Shown: positions 34,310 through 45,782 of the stretch, one piece after another
Layout: each line of letters starts with the position of its first letter
Position numbering within the stretch: position 1 is the first letter of the stretch
Assembly: GCA_903813345.2 (NCBI GenBank)
Contig: CAIIXF020000009.1
Coordinates: forward strand, 1,488,001 to 1,552,000
DNA from: Owenia fusiformis
Taxonomy: Eukaryota > Annelida > Polychaeta > Sabellida > Oweniidae
Reading direction: 5' to 3'
DNA length: 64,000 nucleotides
Program-made: the position numbers and the translations under genes
The notes under the pieces: model-generated
Database searches by the model: none
What the model was told of the DNA's origin: nothing
Seen by the model: the letters and a program-made list of their open reading frames with translations, nothing else

Positions 34310-36015
34310 GAAAAAAATCAAACGGGTACATTTCTAAAAATTTCTTATTTTTGATATATTTAACCGTAAACTATATTGGGCCCCATGTTAATTTATCAAT
34401 CTTCAAAAGACCCCCTGCAGAACAGTTTTAGAGTAAAAATCACTACCCTTCCACAAAATAGGAAGGGTTAAATTTTTTATTTTACCTAGTTCCAAAGCTA
34501 TTGACGTTTGAATTTTGGAAAAATCCCATTGGCTGCCATTATAAACGGCTATGAATGTAGCTTTACTAAAGTGTCCCTTTCTCAAAAAATTTTTTTTTGA
34601 TACGCCCTGTATATTGAGATGACATCGTCGCTCGGATCATCATCGTCGACATCATCATCGCTGATTGGTCAAAAGTCGACAAACAAATGACGTCATCAAT
34701 GGCGGTTTCATAATTTTCGAAATACACTTTGAATAATACTATGTTCATTTCTGGCGTGTTAACCAATATCGTAGCTTCTCATTTCACATCAAGAAAAAGA
34801 AAGGTGTACATAATATGCCTATATCAATTAAAACATCCCATCGAAGTGTAGTATTTGATAACTAGCCGATAAAAATTCGAATGAACGGTGAATAAGGGTG
34901 GTTAGCAAGAGACGTAATGATGTCTGTCATCTTTAAACTCTGGGACCTCTTACTTAATATGTTGATTTTAGAAAAATCAAACAGGCACATTTCTGATTTT
35001 TTTATTTTTAATATATTTAGCCGTCAAAGACTATAAAAAACTATATTGTGCCTCGTGTCAAATTATCATATGTTCAACTTAATGGCTGAATATTTGTATC
35101 TGTTTTATTCTTTAAAATCAATATATTAACTACAGAAATATGCAATATTAGAAAATTCCACAGTAAACTCTTTGAGAAAAGGGCACTTTAGTAAAGCCAT
35201 ACTGATAGCCGTTTATAATGGCAGCCAGAGGGGATTTCCCAAAAATCAAAGGCAAATATCTTTGGAACAAGGTAAACGAAAAATTGTTCATTGTTTATAG
35301 TTTTTAACGGCTAAATATGTCAAAAATAAGAAATTTTCAGAAATGTGCCTGTTTGAATTTTTTAAAACCAATATATCAACTATAGAAATCTGCAATATTA
35401 GAAAATTCCACAGTGGAATTTTTGAGAAAAGGACACTTTAGTTAAGCCATATCGGTAGGCATTCATAATGGCAGCCAATGGTGATTTTCAAAAATTCAAA
35501 GGCAAATATCTTTGAAACAAAGTGAAAGAAAAAACTTTCAACCTTTTTATTTTGAACATAATCATGTTATTGTAACATACTAGGAGAATGCAGGCTGGAG
35601 AATGGGCATTATTACTCTAAAACTGTTCTTCAGGGGACCTTTTGAAGATTGATAAATTAACATGGGGCTCAATATAGATTTTGTAGTTTTTAACGGCTAA
35701 ATATGTCAAAAATAAGAAATTTTTAGAAATGTACCTGTTTGATTTTTTTAAACCAATATATATCAACTATAGAAATCTGCAATATTAGAAAAGGACACTT
35801 TATTAAAGCCATATTGATAGGCATTTATAATGACAGCCAATGGGGAATTTCCAAACTTGAAACGTTAATATCTTAAGAAGTAGGCAAAATAAAAAATTTA
35901 ACCCTTTTTATTTTCAAGATAGTCATGTTATTGTAACATCCTGGGAATATGGGCTTTCTTACTGTAGAACTGTTCTGTGGGGGTATTTTGAAGATTGATA
36001 AATCAACATGGAGCT
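34310..36015. repeat. Cluster of a dispersed repeat, one copy inverted
   Basis: The phrases aaatatgtcaaaaataagaa, ttgagaaaaggacacttta and ataatggcagccaatggg recur on the + strand at about 35160-35340, 35400-35540 and 35640-35990. They appear as complements at 34320-34600 (ctttactaaagtgtcccttt). The inverted copy ends in a mariner-type terminus (cgccctgtata at about 34601). Confidence 0.7.
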
Positions 36016-37259
36016 CAGTGTAAATATGCAAATTTGTCAAGGACTGCTATTATCAACTGAGGCCAGTTTTCAACACCACTTTGTTAGATATCAAACATAT
36101 ATTTATTAATGACACTTATGTCAAAAATGTTTGCTTTATATATAGCAAGTGCAATTCAAGGGTTTTACTGCTTTAACTGGCTCCACCATAAACTCAAATT
36201 TGACCCCATGAGCATCGCACAGACACATGTTATGATACTTTTTTTTAAAAAGTTGCATTTTTCGGCACATCCTATACATACCAGCTTTCAGATCATATAG
36301 GACACTCAGTCTAAATGATGTAAGTATCGTTTCGAAGTTCTTTTTAATTAGCGGGTCAAGGATCAACATCCAGTCGAAGAGTCGTCGCCATAATTCCTGA
36401 AATATAATCTTTACCTATTGCCAACGGGGGCAAGTCATAGCAATGAACCAGTCAAAATGAATTATCTTAGAATGCTTTAAAACAGTCATTCGAACCACAC
36501 AAACATACAACTTTAGATTCAGCATTTAGGCAAAATCTAGGGGACATTATTGAAAAAGATTGAATCGAAGACATAAACTATTTAGATACGTCTTGGCGGT
36601 TTGTTTTGATGTATTTGATGTGTTATCCGGTAATTATACTTTGGACTATTGCAGAATCGATACTCTGTTTGTTACTGACGTTTATGTTCAGTTAACTTTA
36701 CACTAAATCAAATATATTTGATCAGCAAACATATTTAATTGTCCTCATGAAATCGGGTCAAATATAATTAGTTGTGACATGGGAAAATATTACAATAGCA
36801 ATATGTTATGTAAATTTCTTGGTCTCTGGTTATTAGTCAAATCTGTCTTATTCCCACTCCTAAATGTCAACTTTCCATAAACTAAGCTAGTATAAGCGTA
36901 ACGCTGGTAATAACTAACAATGAATTTTACATTGTTGTTTTGTTGCATGTAGATATGAGCTAATCAGATTAATATAAAAGTATAAGCGCCTATAGTTTAC
37001 CTCCTTTGTTGTCAATGGGGTGGGTTTCTTGAAAATAATTTTGACTTTGGAGACCTCTAGCTTTGTTAAACATGGAGAAACATGAGTTTTTTGTCGAAAT
37101 TATGTCGAATTATATTTCAAGCCCTAAAAATAGACATTAAAATCGAAACGTATATATTCTTTAGCATGTGCTTCAATTAGGGAGTTAGAGTTCCTCATGG
37201 AGGGGAGTATCGTTTTCACAATATTAAATATATACCATTTGCACTTTGTAGGTAACATT
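36016..37259. other. Upstream region of the astacin gene
   Basis: No promoter motif can be assigned. The segment at 36995-37105 (aattttgactttggagacct, acatggagaaacat) has a relative at 48540-48660, so it is repeat-derived. A splice acceptor, ccatttgcactttgtag, ends at 37251. This suggests a non-coding first exon somewhere upstream. Confidence 0.4.
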
Positions 37260-37709
37260 ATGAAACTACCTCCAAAACAATGCGCATTTATTTTAACAAT
37301 ACTCATGTCATTGTTAGAAATAGTAAAAACTAACATTCCTCAAGGCCCACCACAAAGTCCACCAAAGGCCCCACCACAGGGCCAACCACAAGGGCCACCA
37401 CAAGGTCAGCCAAAAGTCCCACCACAGGGGGATTCAGACAATACCGAAGTTCCAGTAGGTGGCCTAAATAAAAAATACAGCAACAACGATATAGATGAAG
37501 ATTTAGGCTCAACTATTAAGATCGGTGGGCCAAAGAAATTAAAGCCAGGAGTAATGTCGGACTATCAACATTCAGACATCGTAACAAAAAATATGGATGG
37601 AACCATAAATTGGAATTGGGATAGTACAATGTTTAATGTTGAAGGTCTGACTCTTAAAGTTGGAGGTAAAACTATAAGCACGAATCAAAAATTAAAAAAG
37701 GATGACTTG
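37260..37709 (+). CDS. Astacin-family metalloprotease, exon 1 of coding part (signal peptide and Pro-rich prosegment)
   Basis: The gene (37260 to beyond 64000) encodes a secreted zinc endopeptidase of family M12A. This exon gives residues 1-150. It starts MKLPPKQCAFILTILMSLLE, a signal peptide with a hydrophobic core at residues 8-22. A low-complexity stretch follows (about residues 27-60) of QGPPQ, PPKA and QGQP repeats. Then comes a polar region with IKIGGPKKLKPG and NWNWDSTMF that I do not recognise. The start at 37260 is chosen because an acceptor-like aatttgcac-tttgtag lies just upstream. The same frame is open to an ATG at 37197, which would spoil the signal peptide. The exon ends GATGACTTG|gtgagt, phase 0, and joins the next exon at 39836. 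An intronic TAA follows at 37722. Confidence 0.7.
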
Positions 37710-38539
37710 GTGAGTTTATTTTAACAGCGATTTATGGAAACATTTTTTTAAAATTATTAATTCATCTTAAACTATCCGACTTTTGCCCTAATGTCCATAG
37801 GGGCAGCAAGCTGTTTCTTAGTTAGATTAAATTAACTAACGAGTTTATTCTCACATTAGATCATGGTTTTGGGATATTCGGGTTTGATTTTCGTTTGACT
37901 ATTCTGGTCTTTGATGTGTAATTGGTCCTTGAATAGTGTGGGGAAGGGGGGGGGGGTTGGTGGACACTATTTATTCTCACATTAGATCACGGTTTTGGCA
38001 GGTTCTCCCCAGGAAATTTTTAGACCCCAGATTATTTCGCTGTATTGCAACTACTCCTTCCCCATGTGAGATCATAGATATCCTATTAGTATAGTTTCTA
38101 AAATGCTACTTAAGATTATCTACATATCTTAATCACAGTATACATTTCTAAAAGGTTTCTGACTTTATATTTCTTGTTTTTATCCGATTTTATGTATTCA
38201 TCAATGGTTTTACAACAAATAATGTGTAAATGATTTAAAAATAGACTCCAGAGAAAACACTTTGGACCCTGGAGCAATAGAGTCTAAAGACATTAGACTC
38301 TGGAGAATGTCCGGAGTCTAAAAGCCTAGTTCGGCCCCTAAAACCCAAAATTTGGCCCAACACTTTGAAAATTCCGGCCCATTATTTTGGCCTAAAATTC
38401 CAAATTATTCCCAAAAAGATCCACTTTGGGGCGCTTCGAAGATTTTATGGGCCCTAAAACTTTTTCTGGGCCCACAAGACCCCCTTCGCTGTGCATTTTT
38501 TGATTCCAAAGAATTTTCAATAATCTTTAATCTTATTGA
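37710..38539. other. Astacin intron 1 (37710-39835), 5' part
   Basis: Intron 1 is 2126 bp. Its first 800 bp hold ttctcacattagatca twice (37850 and 37977), a G-run at about 37949, and actccggagaa-type short repeats (38245-38320). No exon was seen. Confidence 0.45.
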
Positions 38540-38881
38540 AAGGTATACTTTTCTTAAAATCAATTGATGTAATACAAAAATGCATTTATGTGGTATAAAG
38601 TACAGAAACAGAGTAAATGAAAGTTGTATTTTAGAATATCAACGTTTGATTGTAGTATCTCTTGCCCGTGTTTCTATCATTATAAAAGATGATACACGGA
38701 ATATGTATTTATGTCAGATTATGTGGTATAAAATACAGAACATAGTAAACGTTGACCTTAGAATTCTATCAATATATTGATGTCTTAAAAGTAATTTGAT
38801 ACCATACACAAACTATGCCCGTTGATGTATAACGTTAAGAAATATAAAAAACATTGTCCTCAGAATACAACATTGTGTAAC
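38540..38881. repeat. Repeat-family segment interrupted by the 785-bp element
   Basis: Relative of 14211-14450: ttagaatatcaac, cttgcccgtgtttctatca, atgtggtataaaatacagaa, aatacaacattgtgtaac. It resumes after the 785-bp element at 39667 (aaccccacttcagtgcc), which proves insertion into an existing repeat. Confidence 0.75.
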
Positions 38882-39666
38882 CACACACGGGAATTTCGCG
38901 TCATAATTATTCCTCCGCTTGGTGCGCTGTTGTGCATAGCAACGTCCTATGCAACGTGTATAAACATCGCGCGGACGTATAAGTACAACCCGTCAGTTTT
39001 TCATGTTTGCAATGAAATTTTCTATTCAGATAGGTGTTTTAAACTATGATTTTCTTTCATAATATATATTGTTAGATAGGGATGATATATATCATCGTGT
39101 TTCTAAAGAATTGCTTATTTTAATCCTGTTTATTTCAAGTTGATAGGTTCAATATTAGTAAAGTTACGGCTTCACTATGGAGGGGCAATTTCTTCGTAAA
39201 CTAAAAACCGCATCGTCAGCAAAGATTTGACGAAAACACAACATTTTTTGCGCCGGTGGCATTTTTTCATTTATGGATGAATCTTTATCAAATTTGAAAC
39301 ATGTTTGAGCTAAATATACAAATTGTGTCTTGGCCGAGGCGGAATTTTAAAATTCAAATTACAATTAGAGAAAAAATAGCTAACATGTGTCAAGTTTTAC
39401 CGCTGATTTTCGAAAAAAATATGATGTAATTCCTTATAGAGTTGGAAGAAAACGAATTGTTTAAACTGCACAGGATAAAAATATATTAATCCAGATACAT
39501 GTAAGCTTTATATACAAACCATTACATACGTTAAAGGGCATCATCAACTACTAGAAAATCGTGTGTAAAGTTGGACAGTATTTGACCAGAATTGACCGGC
39601 AAAATGGCTGCGCGCTCGCAGCGCCTCTAGCGGAGGAATAATTATGACGCGAAAATCCCGGGTGTG
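38882..39666. mobile_element. 785-bp non-autonomous DNA element, copy 2
   Basis: Same length, ends and interior as copy 1 at 32172-32956, in the same orientation, with about a dozen base differences. It is flanked by the 3-bp direct repeat aac (38879-38881 and 39667-39669). It lies in astacin intron 1, 170 bp before exon 2. The near identity of the copies implies recent activity of a source elsewhere in the genome. Confidence 0.87.
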
Positions 39667-39835
39667 AACCCCACTTCAGTGCCTTTTGGCCCTGTTTCTA
39701 TCAATATATATCCGTCTAGGGAAGGGCATACTTTCGAGACATCCTGTATATAATGTAACATTTGCAATATATGAAATAAACAATGGTTGGTGGGCTAGGT
39801 GTATGTGGAAAAATGATTGTATGGATAATTTTCAG

Positions 39836-39943
39836 GACAGCATAGTTGAAGCCTTGAAGCCGTTTATGCATAACCATGACCTTAAAAGCACTGTGCAAAA
39901 ACTAAAGAATATGGCAATCCTACAAAAGCTGGAGAATAATAAG
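39836..39943 (+). CDS. Astacin-family metalloprotease, exon 2 (helical prosegment)
   Basis: A 36-codon exon between the acceptor ggataattttcag and the donor AAG|gtacgt, phase 0 at both ends (residues 151-186). It reads DSIVEALKPFMHNHD then LKSTVQKLKNMAILQKLENN, an amphipathic, probably helical stretch of the propeptide leading into the FxGD segment of the next exon. Its support comes from exact phase fit and good splice sites. The sequence alone is not diagnostic. Confidence 0.62.
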
Positions 39944-40905
39944 GTACGTAATATATACTTAACACAAGTCTTTGGTAGGGTAAGGCATGTAATATAGACT
40001 TAATATCCGTCTAAGGAAAGGTATGTTATATAGACAAACACAAGTCTAAGGAAAGACATGCTATATCTAAACACAAGGCTTATGAAAGGCATGTTATATA
40101 TACCTAACACATGTCTAAGGAATGGTGTGTAATAGAGACCTAGCCGAGGTCTAAGGTAAGATATGTTATATAGACTTAATTGAAGTATTAGGTAAGATAT
40201 GTAAAATATACTTACATAGGTCTATGGAAAGGTATGTAATATAGACCTAACACAAGTATTTGTAAAGGTACGCAAAAAATACCGAACACTAGTCTAAAGA
40301 AAGATATTATGTAATACAGACATAGTATAAGTCTAGAGAAATGAATGCAATATAGACTTAACACAGGTCTGAGGAAAATACTCAATTTAAAGAACTTACA
40401 TAAGTTTAAGGAGAGGTATGCAATATAGACCTTACATAAGTCTAATGAAAGGTATGTGCTTTAGACCTAACAAAAGTCTAGAGAAAGGTATGTTATATAG
40501 ACCTAACACACGTCTAAGGAAATGCGTGTAATATAGACGTAACAAGCCTATGGAAAGGCATGCAATAAAGACCAAAAATTCATAAGAAACGCATGCAATA
40601 CATACCTAACATAGGTCTATAGTATATACCTTACCTGAGACTTAACACAAGTCTTAGGAAATGCGTGTAATATAGACGTAACAAGCCTTTGGAAAGGCAT
40701 GCAATAAAGACCTAAAAGTCATAAGAAACGTATGCAATACATATCTAACATAGGTCTATGGTATATACCTTACCTGAGACGTAACACAAGTCTAAGGAAA
40801 TGCGTGTAATATAGACGTAACAAGTCTGTGGGAAGGAATGTAATATAGACCTAAAGTCATTAGAAACGTATGCAATATATACCTAGCATAAGTCCCAGGT
40901 ATACA
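39941..40905. repeat. 37-bp minisatellite starting at the splice donor of exon 2
   Basis: Consensus aaggtatgtaatatagacct then aacacaagtctaagga. About 25 units run from the donor itself (aag|gtacgtaatata) to about 40900. From 40520 a 139-bp higher-order unit (aaatgcgtgtaatatagacg) repeats at 40520, 40659 and 40798. Many units keep AAGGTATGT, a near-ideal 5' splice site, at the same place as the real donor. Stray units occur at 43620-43690 and 45332-45395. Confidence 0.88.
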
Positions 40906-43900
40906 CTGACTGACAGCTATGTAGATTTAATCCTAGTTATTATGTAAATATATACTAGTTGGCGCTTCTTAACATTAGATATCTAATAAGCTAATTATTT
41001 AGATAAGCCAGGCAGTGAATCTTATTGGTGTAGCTAGCGCTGTATGCCTATGCTCTATTAATCTGACCACAAGTATCACCAAAATGTTTTATTGCCATGA
41101 CATTAACAAGAATTAAAATGTATCATTAAAGTCAATTAAAATTAGACTAATATTGTAAGCTCATAAAATTATTCTAATATTATTATAGATCTAAATTACC
41201 TGTATCAATTTCATTTATTTGGAGATATTAAAAAATGAAGTATTTGAATGTATGTTTGTATATGTGTGTATTTCTGGGTGGGACATTTTCTGAAATGCTT
41301 GTACATGTGTTTTGGTTTGTTTGTTGAGCTGAGGATTATAAGTATTAGTATGATAATAGAAAGGATTCATTCATTCGTTGTTCTATTTCCAATTTGTTCA
41401 TTTTTATCTTATAGATTTTACATACCTGGAAACTGTTAATAACGTGCAATCTTTTGAGGATATTGATACATATTTATTGATGCTTCTGTTGTTTTGTCTC
41501 AGTGTTGAATCAATTTGGCAGTTGCAGTACTTTAACTTAAAAATACTTCAGAATTTCAAAAATGCATACTTTTGTTAAATGTATTTTATTTTGATGGAGA
41601 TATTCACCTTTCCATAAAGTCAGCTCATGAATATTATAATGAGCCGCTTAAAAATCTGTGACGTCAATGAGAGAAACTTTTTCCCGCGAAAAACAAACGC
41701 AATTGAGTTAACATGTAAATCCTCGGTTGATTGCTGTAAGTTTACCTCTTCAAATGTGAAAATTATCAGTAAATTATTGACGGATTTTTATTGAACGTCA
41801 AATTGACATTTATTTATTAAGCGATTTATATATTACATTTCTGTTCATAATGAGCAAATAAATTGAAGAGAATTACTCCCTGTCAGTTTTCAATCATAAT
41901 GGGAACTGCATGTGAACAGGTGAAATTATCCTAATCATTGGTTCACCAACATTATAACATGTCTCATGCATAAAAATATATAGATAGACAATATATTTTA
42001 GGTTAATCTTCAGTGCCATTTGATGAATGTGACCTGTTCAAATTAAAAACATTTGCTCTTATTCATTAAATCATTGACTTCACTCCTCCTATAATTCAAT
42101 CAACTTAACACGATTACTTCCTATTTATTTCTGCAAATCATATATAAGATCGTATCTTGAAAATATTATACATGAAAACATCGGGATATAGAATTGATAT
42201 ATTCCAATGTATATTTCCCACTGCGTATCTCCCGATCCAAATATTCCCGGGAAAATGTTTTTTATTCAGTGTAGAAACAGTCAATTTGTTAGAATATCTT
42301 GCTAAAGCAAAACTGTCAAAATAGATCCAGCAGACCGTAAAATTGTTCTTAACCAAAATGATGGTGGATTTCTCTTGAAAATATTTTGTTAATGTGTTTT
42401 ATGGAGATGGGATCGATCCTCAATAACAAAATGTCAAACAAATCGTGTTTCAATTCGATTGGTTTCGTTTGCGCGAATGTCACTCATGGTGAATTTCTGA
42501 TGGAACTTCTTACTACGACATACAACAATTCAACAGGTTATTGTATGACCACTATCAGATAATTTGACCGAGTTGTTTGTAACTTCACAATTTAGATGTT
42601 TTGTTTACAGTCGCACGAGATATGTGAGCACGGGTATGTGAAGCTGATCTCAGAAGTCTTAATAAACAATAGTTCTGTCAAAAAATGATTAATTTAAATT
42701 ACATAAGGTTCGGAATGAAAGTGCCCTGTCCATATTTCATGTTTGATTAAAAATTATAGTGCATTGGGCAAATAGAATCCTTTTTATTGCAGTTTTTAAA
42801 ATATTCCTATGCTGGCTGTACTTATTCTTCAAAACTTTAAGTCATTGACGTCATTGATTTGACGCATTTGCATACAACCAATCAGTTCGCCGGAAATTAT
42901 CGATTTTCTTTACTTTGTGGAAAGGTGAATATATTGTTTTTTCCAGATTTACTTCTTCAAGAGCAATGTATTTTACTTTTCATGTTCTTACTGTTACATA
43001 GTCAACATAATGAAAGTAGTGTTTGCAAGATTTATTTGTGCATTTCTAAATCCTCCATCTCATATAAGTACTTGCTGCTATATATAATATGTGTGTTTAC
43101 CAGATTTAACTTTTAATTATTATAAGCTTATGAGCTGTTGGAGGGGGTGTCTTAGATTTAAATTTTCTCAAAGTCTCCTGGCGGAAAGTGTATCAAATCT
43201 TTTAAATCTTGCAGAAGATACACTAAACTTAAACATATTCTGGTAAAAATACCAACTTTCCAAGAGGAGAATTTTTCCTATATCAGTTTAAAGTTAATGG
43301 GCATTAAGATGATCCAAATTCGGGAAAATGGGTAGAAAAGTTCAGATGTTAAATAATCCCAAGTGAATCATAATCTCTTTAATGTCTCAACATCGAAGAG
43401 TAAATCAAGCCCTTTAGAAATAGTTTGTATAAGACTCTTACTTGGTTTTAGGTCTAGTTTTAAGGATTCAAAATACACATTAAAATGAAGAACTTCAGGC
43501 ATTTTGATGCTCATTATGTTGCTAGGCAACAGCAGCGAGTGGTGATGCTATGAATATTAAGCAGGGATATAATGTTACAGTAGCTACGGGATTAAATCTG
43601 ACAAAATTAGCCGAACTGGTAGCCAGTCTATATACTATAGACCTAACACAAGTCCAAGGAAATGCATGTAATATAGATCCAACGCAAAGGACGGGTGTCA
43701 TTTAGGGCCTTTTTTAGCCCCCAAAGATATCTGATAATAATGCATATCATATTGAAGTAAAATCATTTGTGCTTTATAAAAATACAATTCCAGCGAATTT
43801 TGACCTTTGATATTCACACAGCAGTCATTTAAAGAGAATATACCATTTTTAGTGTTTTTACAAACATTTCTTTATTTAGTGTTGTCTAAGTAAATAATAT

Positions 43901-44746
43901 ATATATATATATAAACCAATTTAAATATATTAAAATGAAATATATGAAATACTGAAGAAAGGATTTTGTCTGGACTCACTTATTATGTAATACTGAATTG
44001 TATAACTGTTTACTGCATTAAATGTCAAGTATACTATCTGTATTTAATTTCAAATGCCTATCTCACTTAGGTACACAGGAAATGAATTTTTGAAACAAAT
44101 TCAGCACAACCAAAATCATGTCCACATATATGACAAATCCAAGATGGCTGCCACAATTTTAGATCCATGCACATGTAAAGAAGTTAGAAATACACATGAA
44201 CCACAAGTCCCATCCCCAATAAAATGGGACGTTTAAGGTTCTTACACATATCAACTCTATTCCTATATACGTTATATTTGTGGTAAGGCTTGTGATCTAG
44301 GTAAACTTAGCATATTCATGTACCTCCTATCATATGAAGTTAAAAACAGAAATAGTGACTTCAATTGAGAAAAAAGTATCTTATGGGCTCCATATACATT
44401 TTGAGTGGCTGTCCAGCTTAAGTTAGATGCTACTGTTAATCTGAGATTGAAAATTATGTCAAGTTTAGTCCTCAGCCTCTCATAACTGATAACCTGGAGG
44501 TAATTGTGTTGTTACTGCAAAAGCCTCTATTTCTTCATCACAAATCTACCATATTTTGCATCTGTCAAAACCCCTCATTTCATGTTAATTTTCAGACTTT
44601 TGCTTGTGCAATCTTTAAATATATATACTCAACTTGTTATTCAGAATATTTTAAGAACATTTCACGAGGTTTTTTATTTTCACACTTTTGAAAAATGACT
44701 AAGTCAGAGAATGACCTCTTAATGGCATGACCCCTTTGAGGTAAGG
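40906..44746. other. Astacin intron 2, middle part
   Basis: Mostly unstructured AT-rich sequence. A short AT repeat lies at about 43897-43912, two minisatellite units at 43620-43690, and one aagatggctgcc unit near 44140. No exon was recognised. Confidence 0.45.
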
Positions 44747-45331
44747 TACAGGGTGGTCAAAAAAATGGAAACCTTGTCGCCATTTTCCTCATATCTTTGT
44801 CATTTTCGGAAATTACTCCCTGATATTTAGCACATTTGTACATCATTCAATTTCCTACTGGCCTACCATATTTCATGACCATCAAATTGAAAGTCACAAT
44901 GGAACAGCACTTTAAACAACATGATCCATTGGCCAATATTGCACTTTCGGCAAACCTGCACCCATCATCCAAAATGTTCCTACCTAACTTCAACCTGTGG
45001 TGATACACAAAAAAGAGTGTACGAGAATAACCCCAGGACAACTGCAGACCTCAAAAAGCAGATCATCCATGTTATTCAGGCCATACCTGCTGAAAAATGT
45101 AGTCAGATCATTGACAACCTTTTCAGATTTGCCAATAGTGCGATGGTGGCCACACTGGGGCATCTTGTTCAAAGTGCTGTACCATTGTGACTATCAATCT
45201 GATGGCCATGAAATATAGTTAGCTGGTAGGAAATTGTATGTTGTACATGTGTGTCAAATTTCAGGGAATAATTACTCAAAATGACGAAGATATGAGGAAA
45301 ATGCAGGGTTTCCATTTTTAACCACCCTGTA
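44747..45331 (+). mobile_element. Internally deleted mariner/Tc1-type element
   Basis: The ends tacagggtggtcaaaaa-atggaaacc and ggtttccatttttaaccaccctgta are inverted repeats of about 26 bp beginning at TA, as in the Tc1/mariner group. The inside keeps an open frame with VYENNPRTTADLKKQI and a C-terminal GHLVQSAVPL. This fits the C-terminal tail of mariner-type transposases (NNPRTxxELK...). The catalytic D,D(D) part is missing, so the copy is dead. It split a unit of the 37-bp minisatellite, whose sequence resumes at 45332. Confidence 0.78.
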
Positions 45332-45439
45332 TATAATATAGCATTAACACAAGTCTAGGGTAACGTATGTAACATAGACCTAATACAAGAGTTGCTGTTC
45401 AAGCTTGGAATGAAACGATAGTAAAATACGTTTTTACAT

Positions 45440-45462
45440 GCGGTCCGCTATGAGGACCGCAG
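45440..45462. repeat. Short perfect hairpin
   Basis: tgcggtcc and ggaccgca pair around a 7-base loop. It is in a slightly GC-richer patch with other inverted gcggtcgacgtaggccgc-like motifs (45620-45645). The role is unknown. Confidence 0.55.
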
Positions 45463-45782
45463 AAATAAACAAATATTATAACCTTGAGTTATAATTTCTA
45501 CGGCTAACCCGATGCTTGTAAAAAAACTGGATAAGCTGTATGGAGGCCGCAAGGCGAACGTAGTTTCTTACGCTCGCCATAGTTTCCTACGCTCGGCGCA
45601 GAAATTCACTGATTTAATTGATCTGCGGTCGACGTAGGCCGCCGTACGACAGATGTGACTTTGTTGGTATTGATACCATAATATCGAAAACGTTGAGAAT
45701 GCATGTATAAAACACGTCATATGACTGATTGAGACTATGCATTAAAATATTCAATGATCATTGTTAAAGATAACATTTGATA

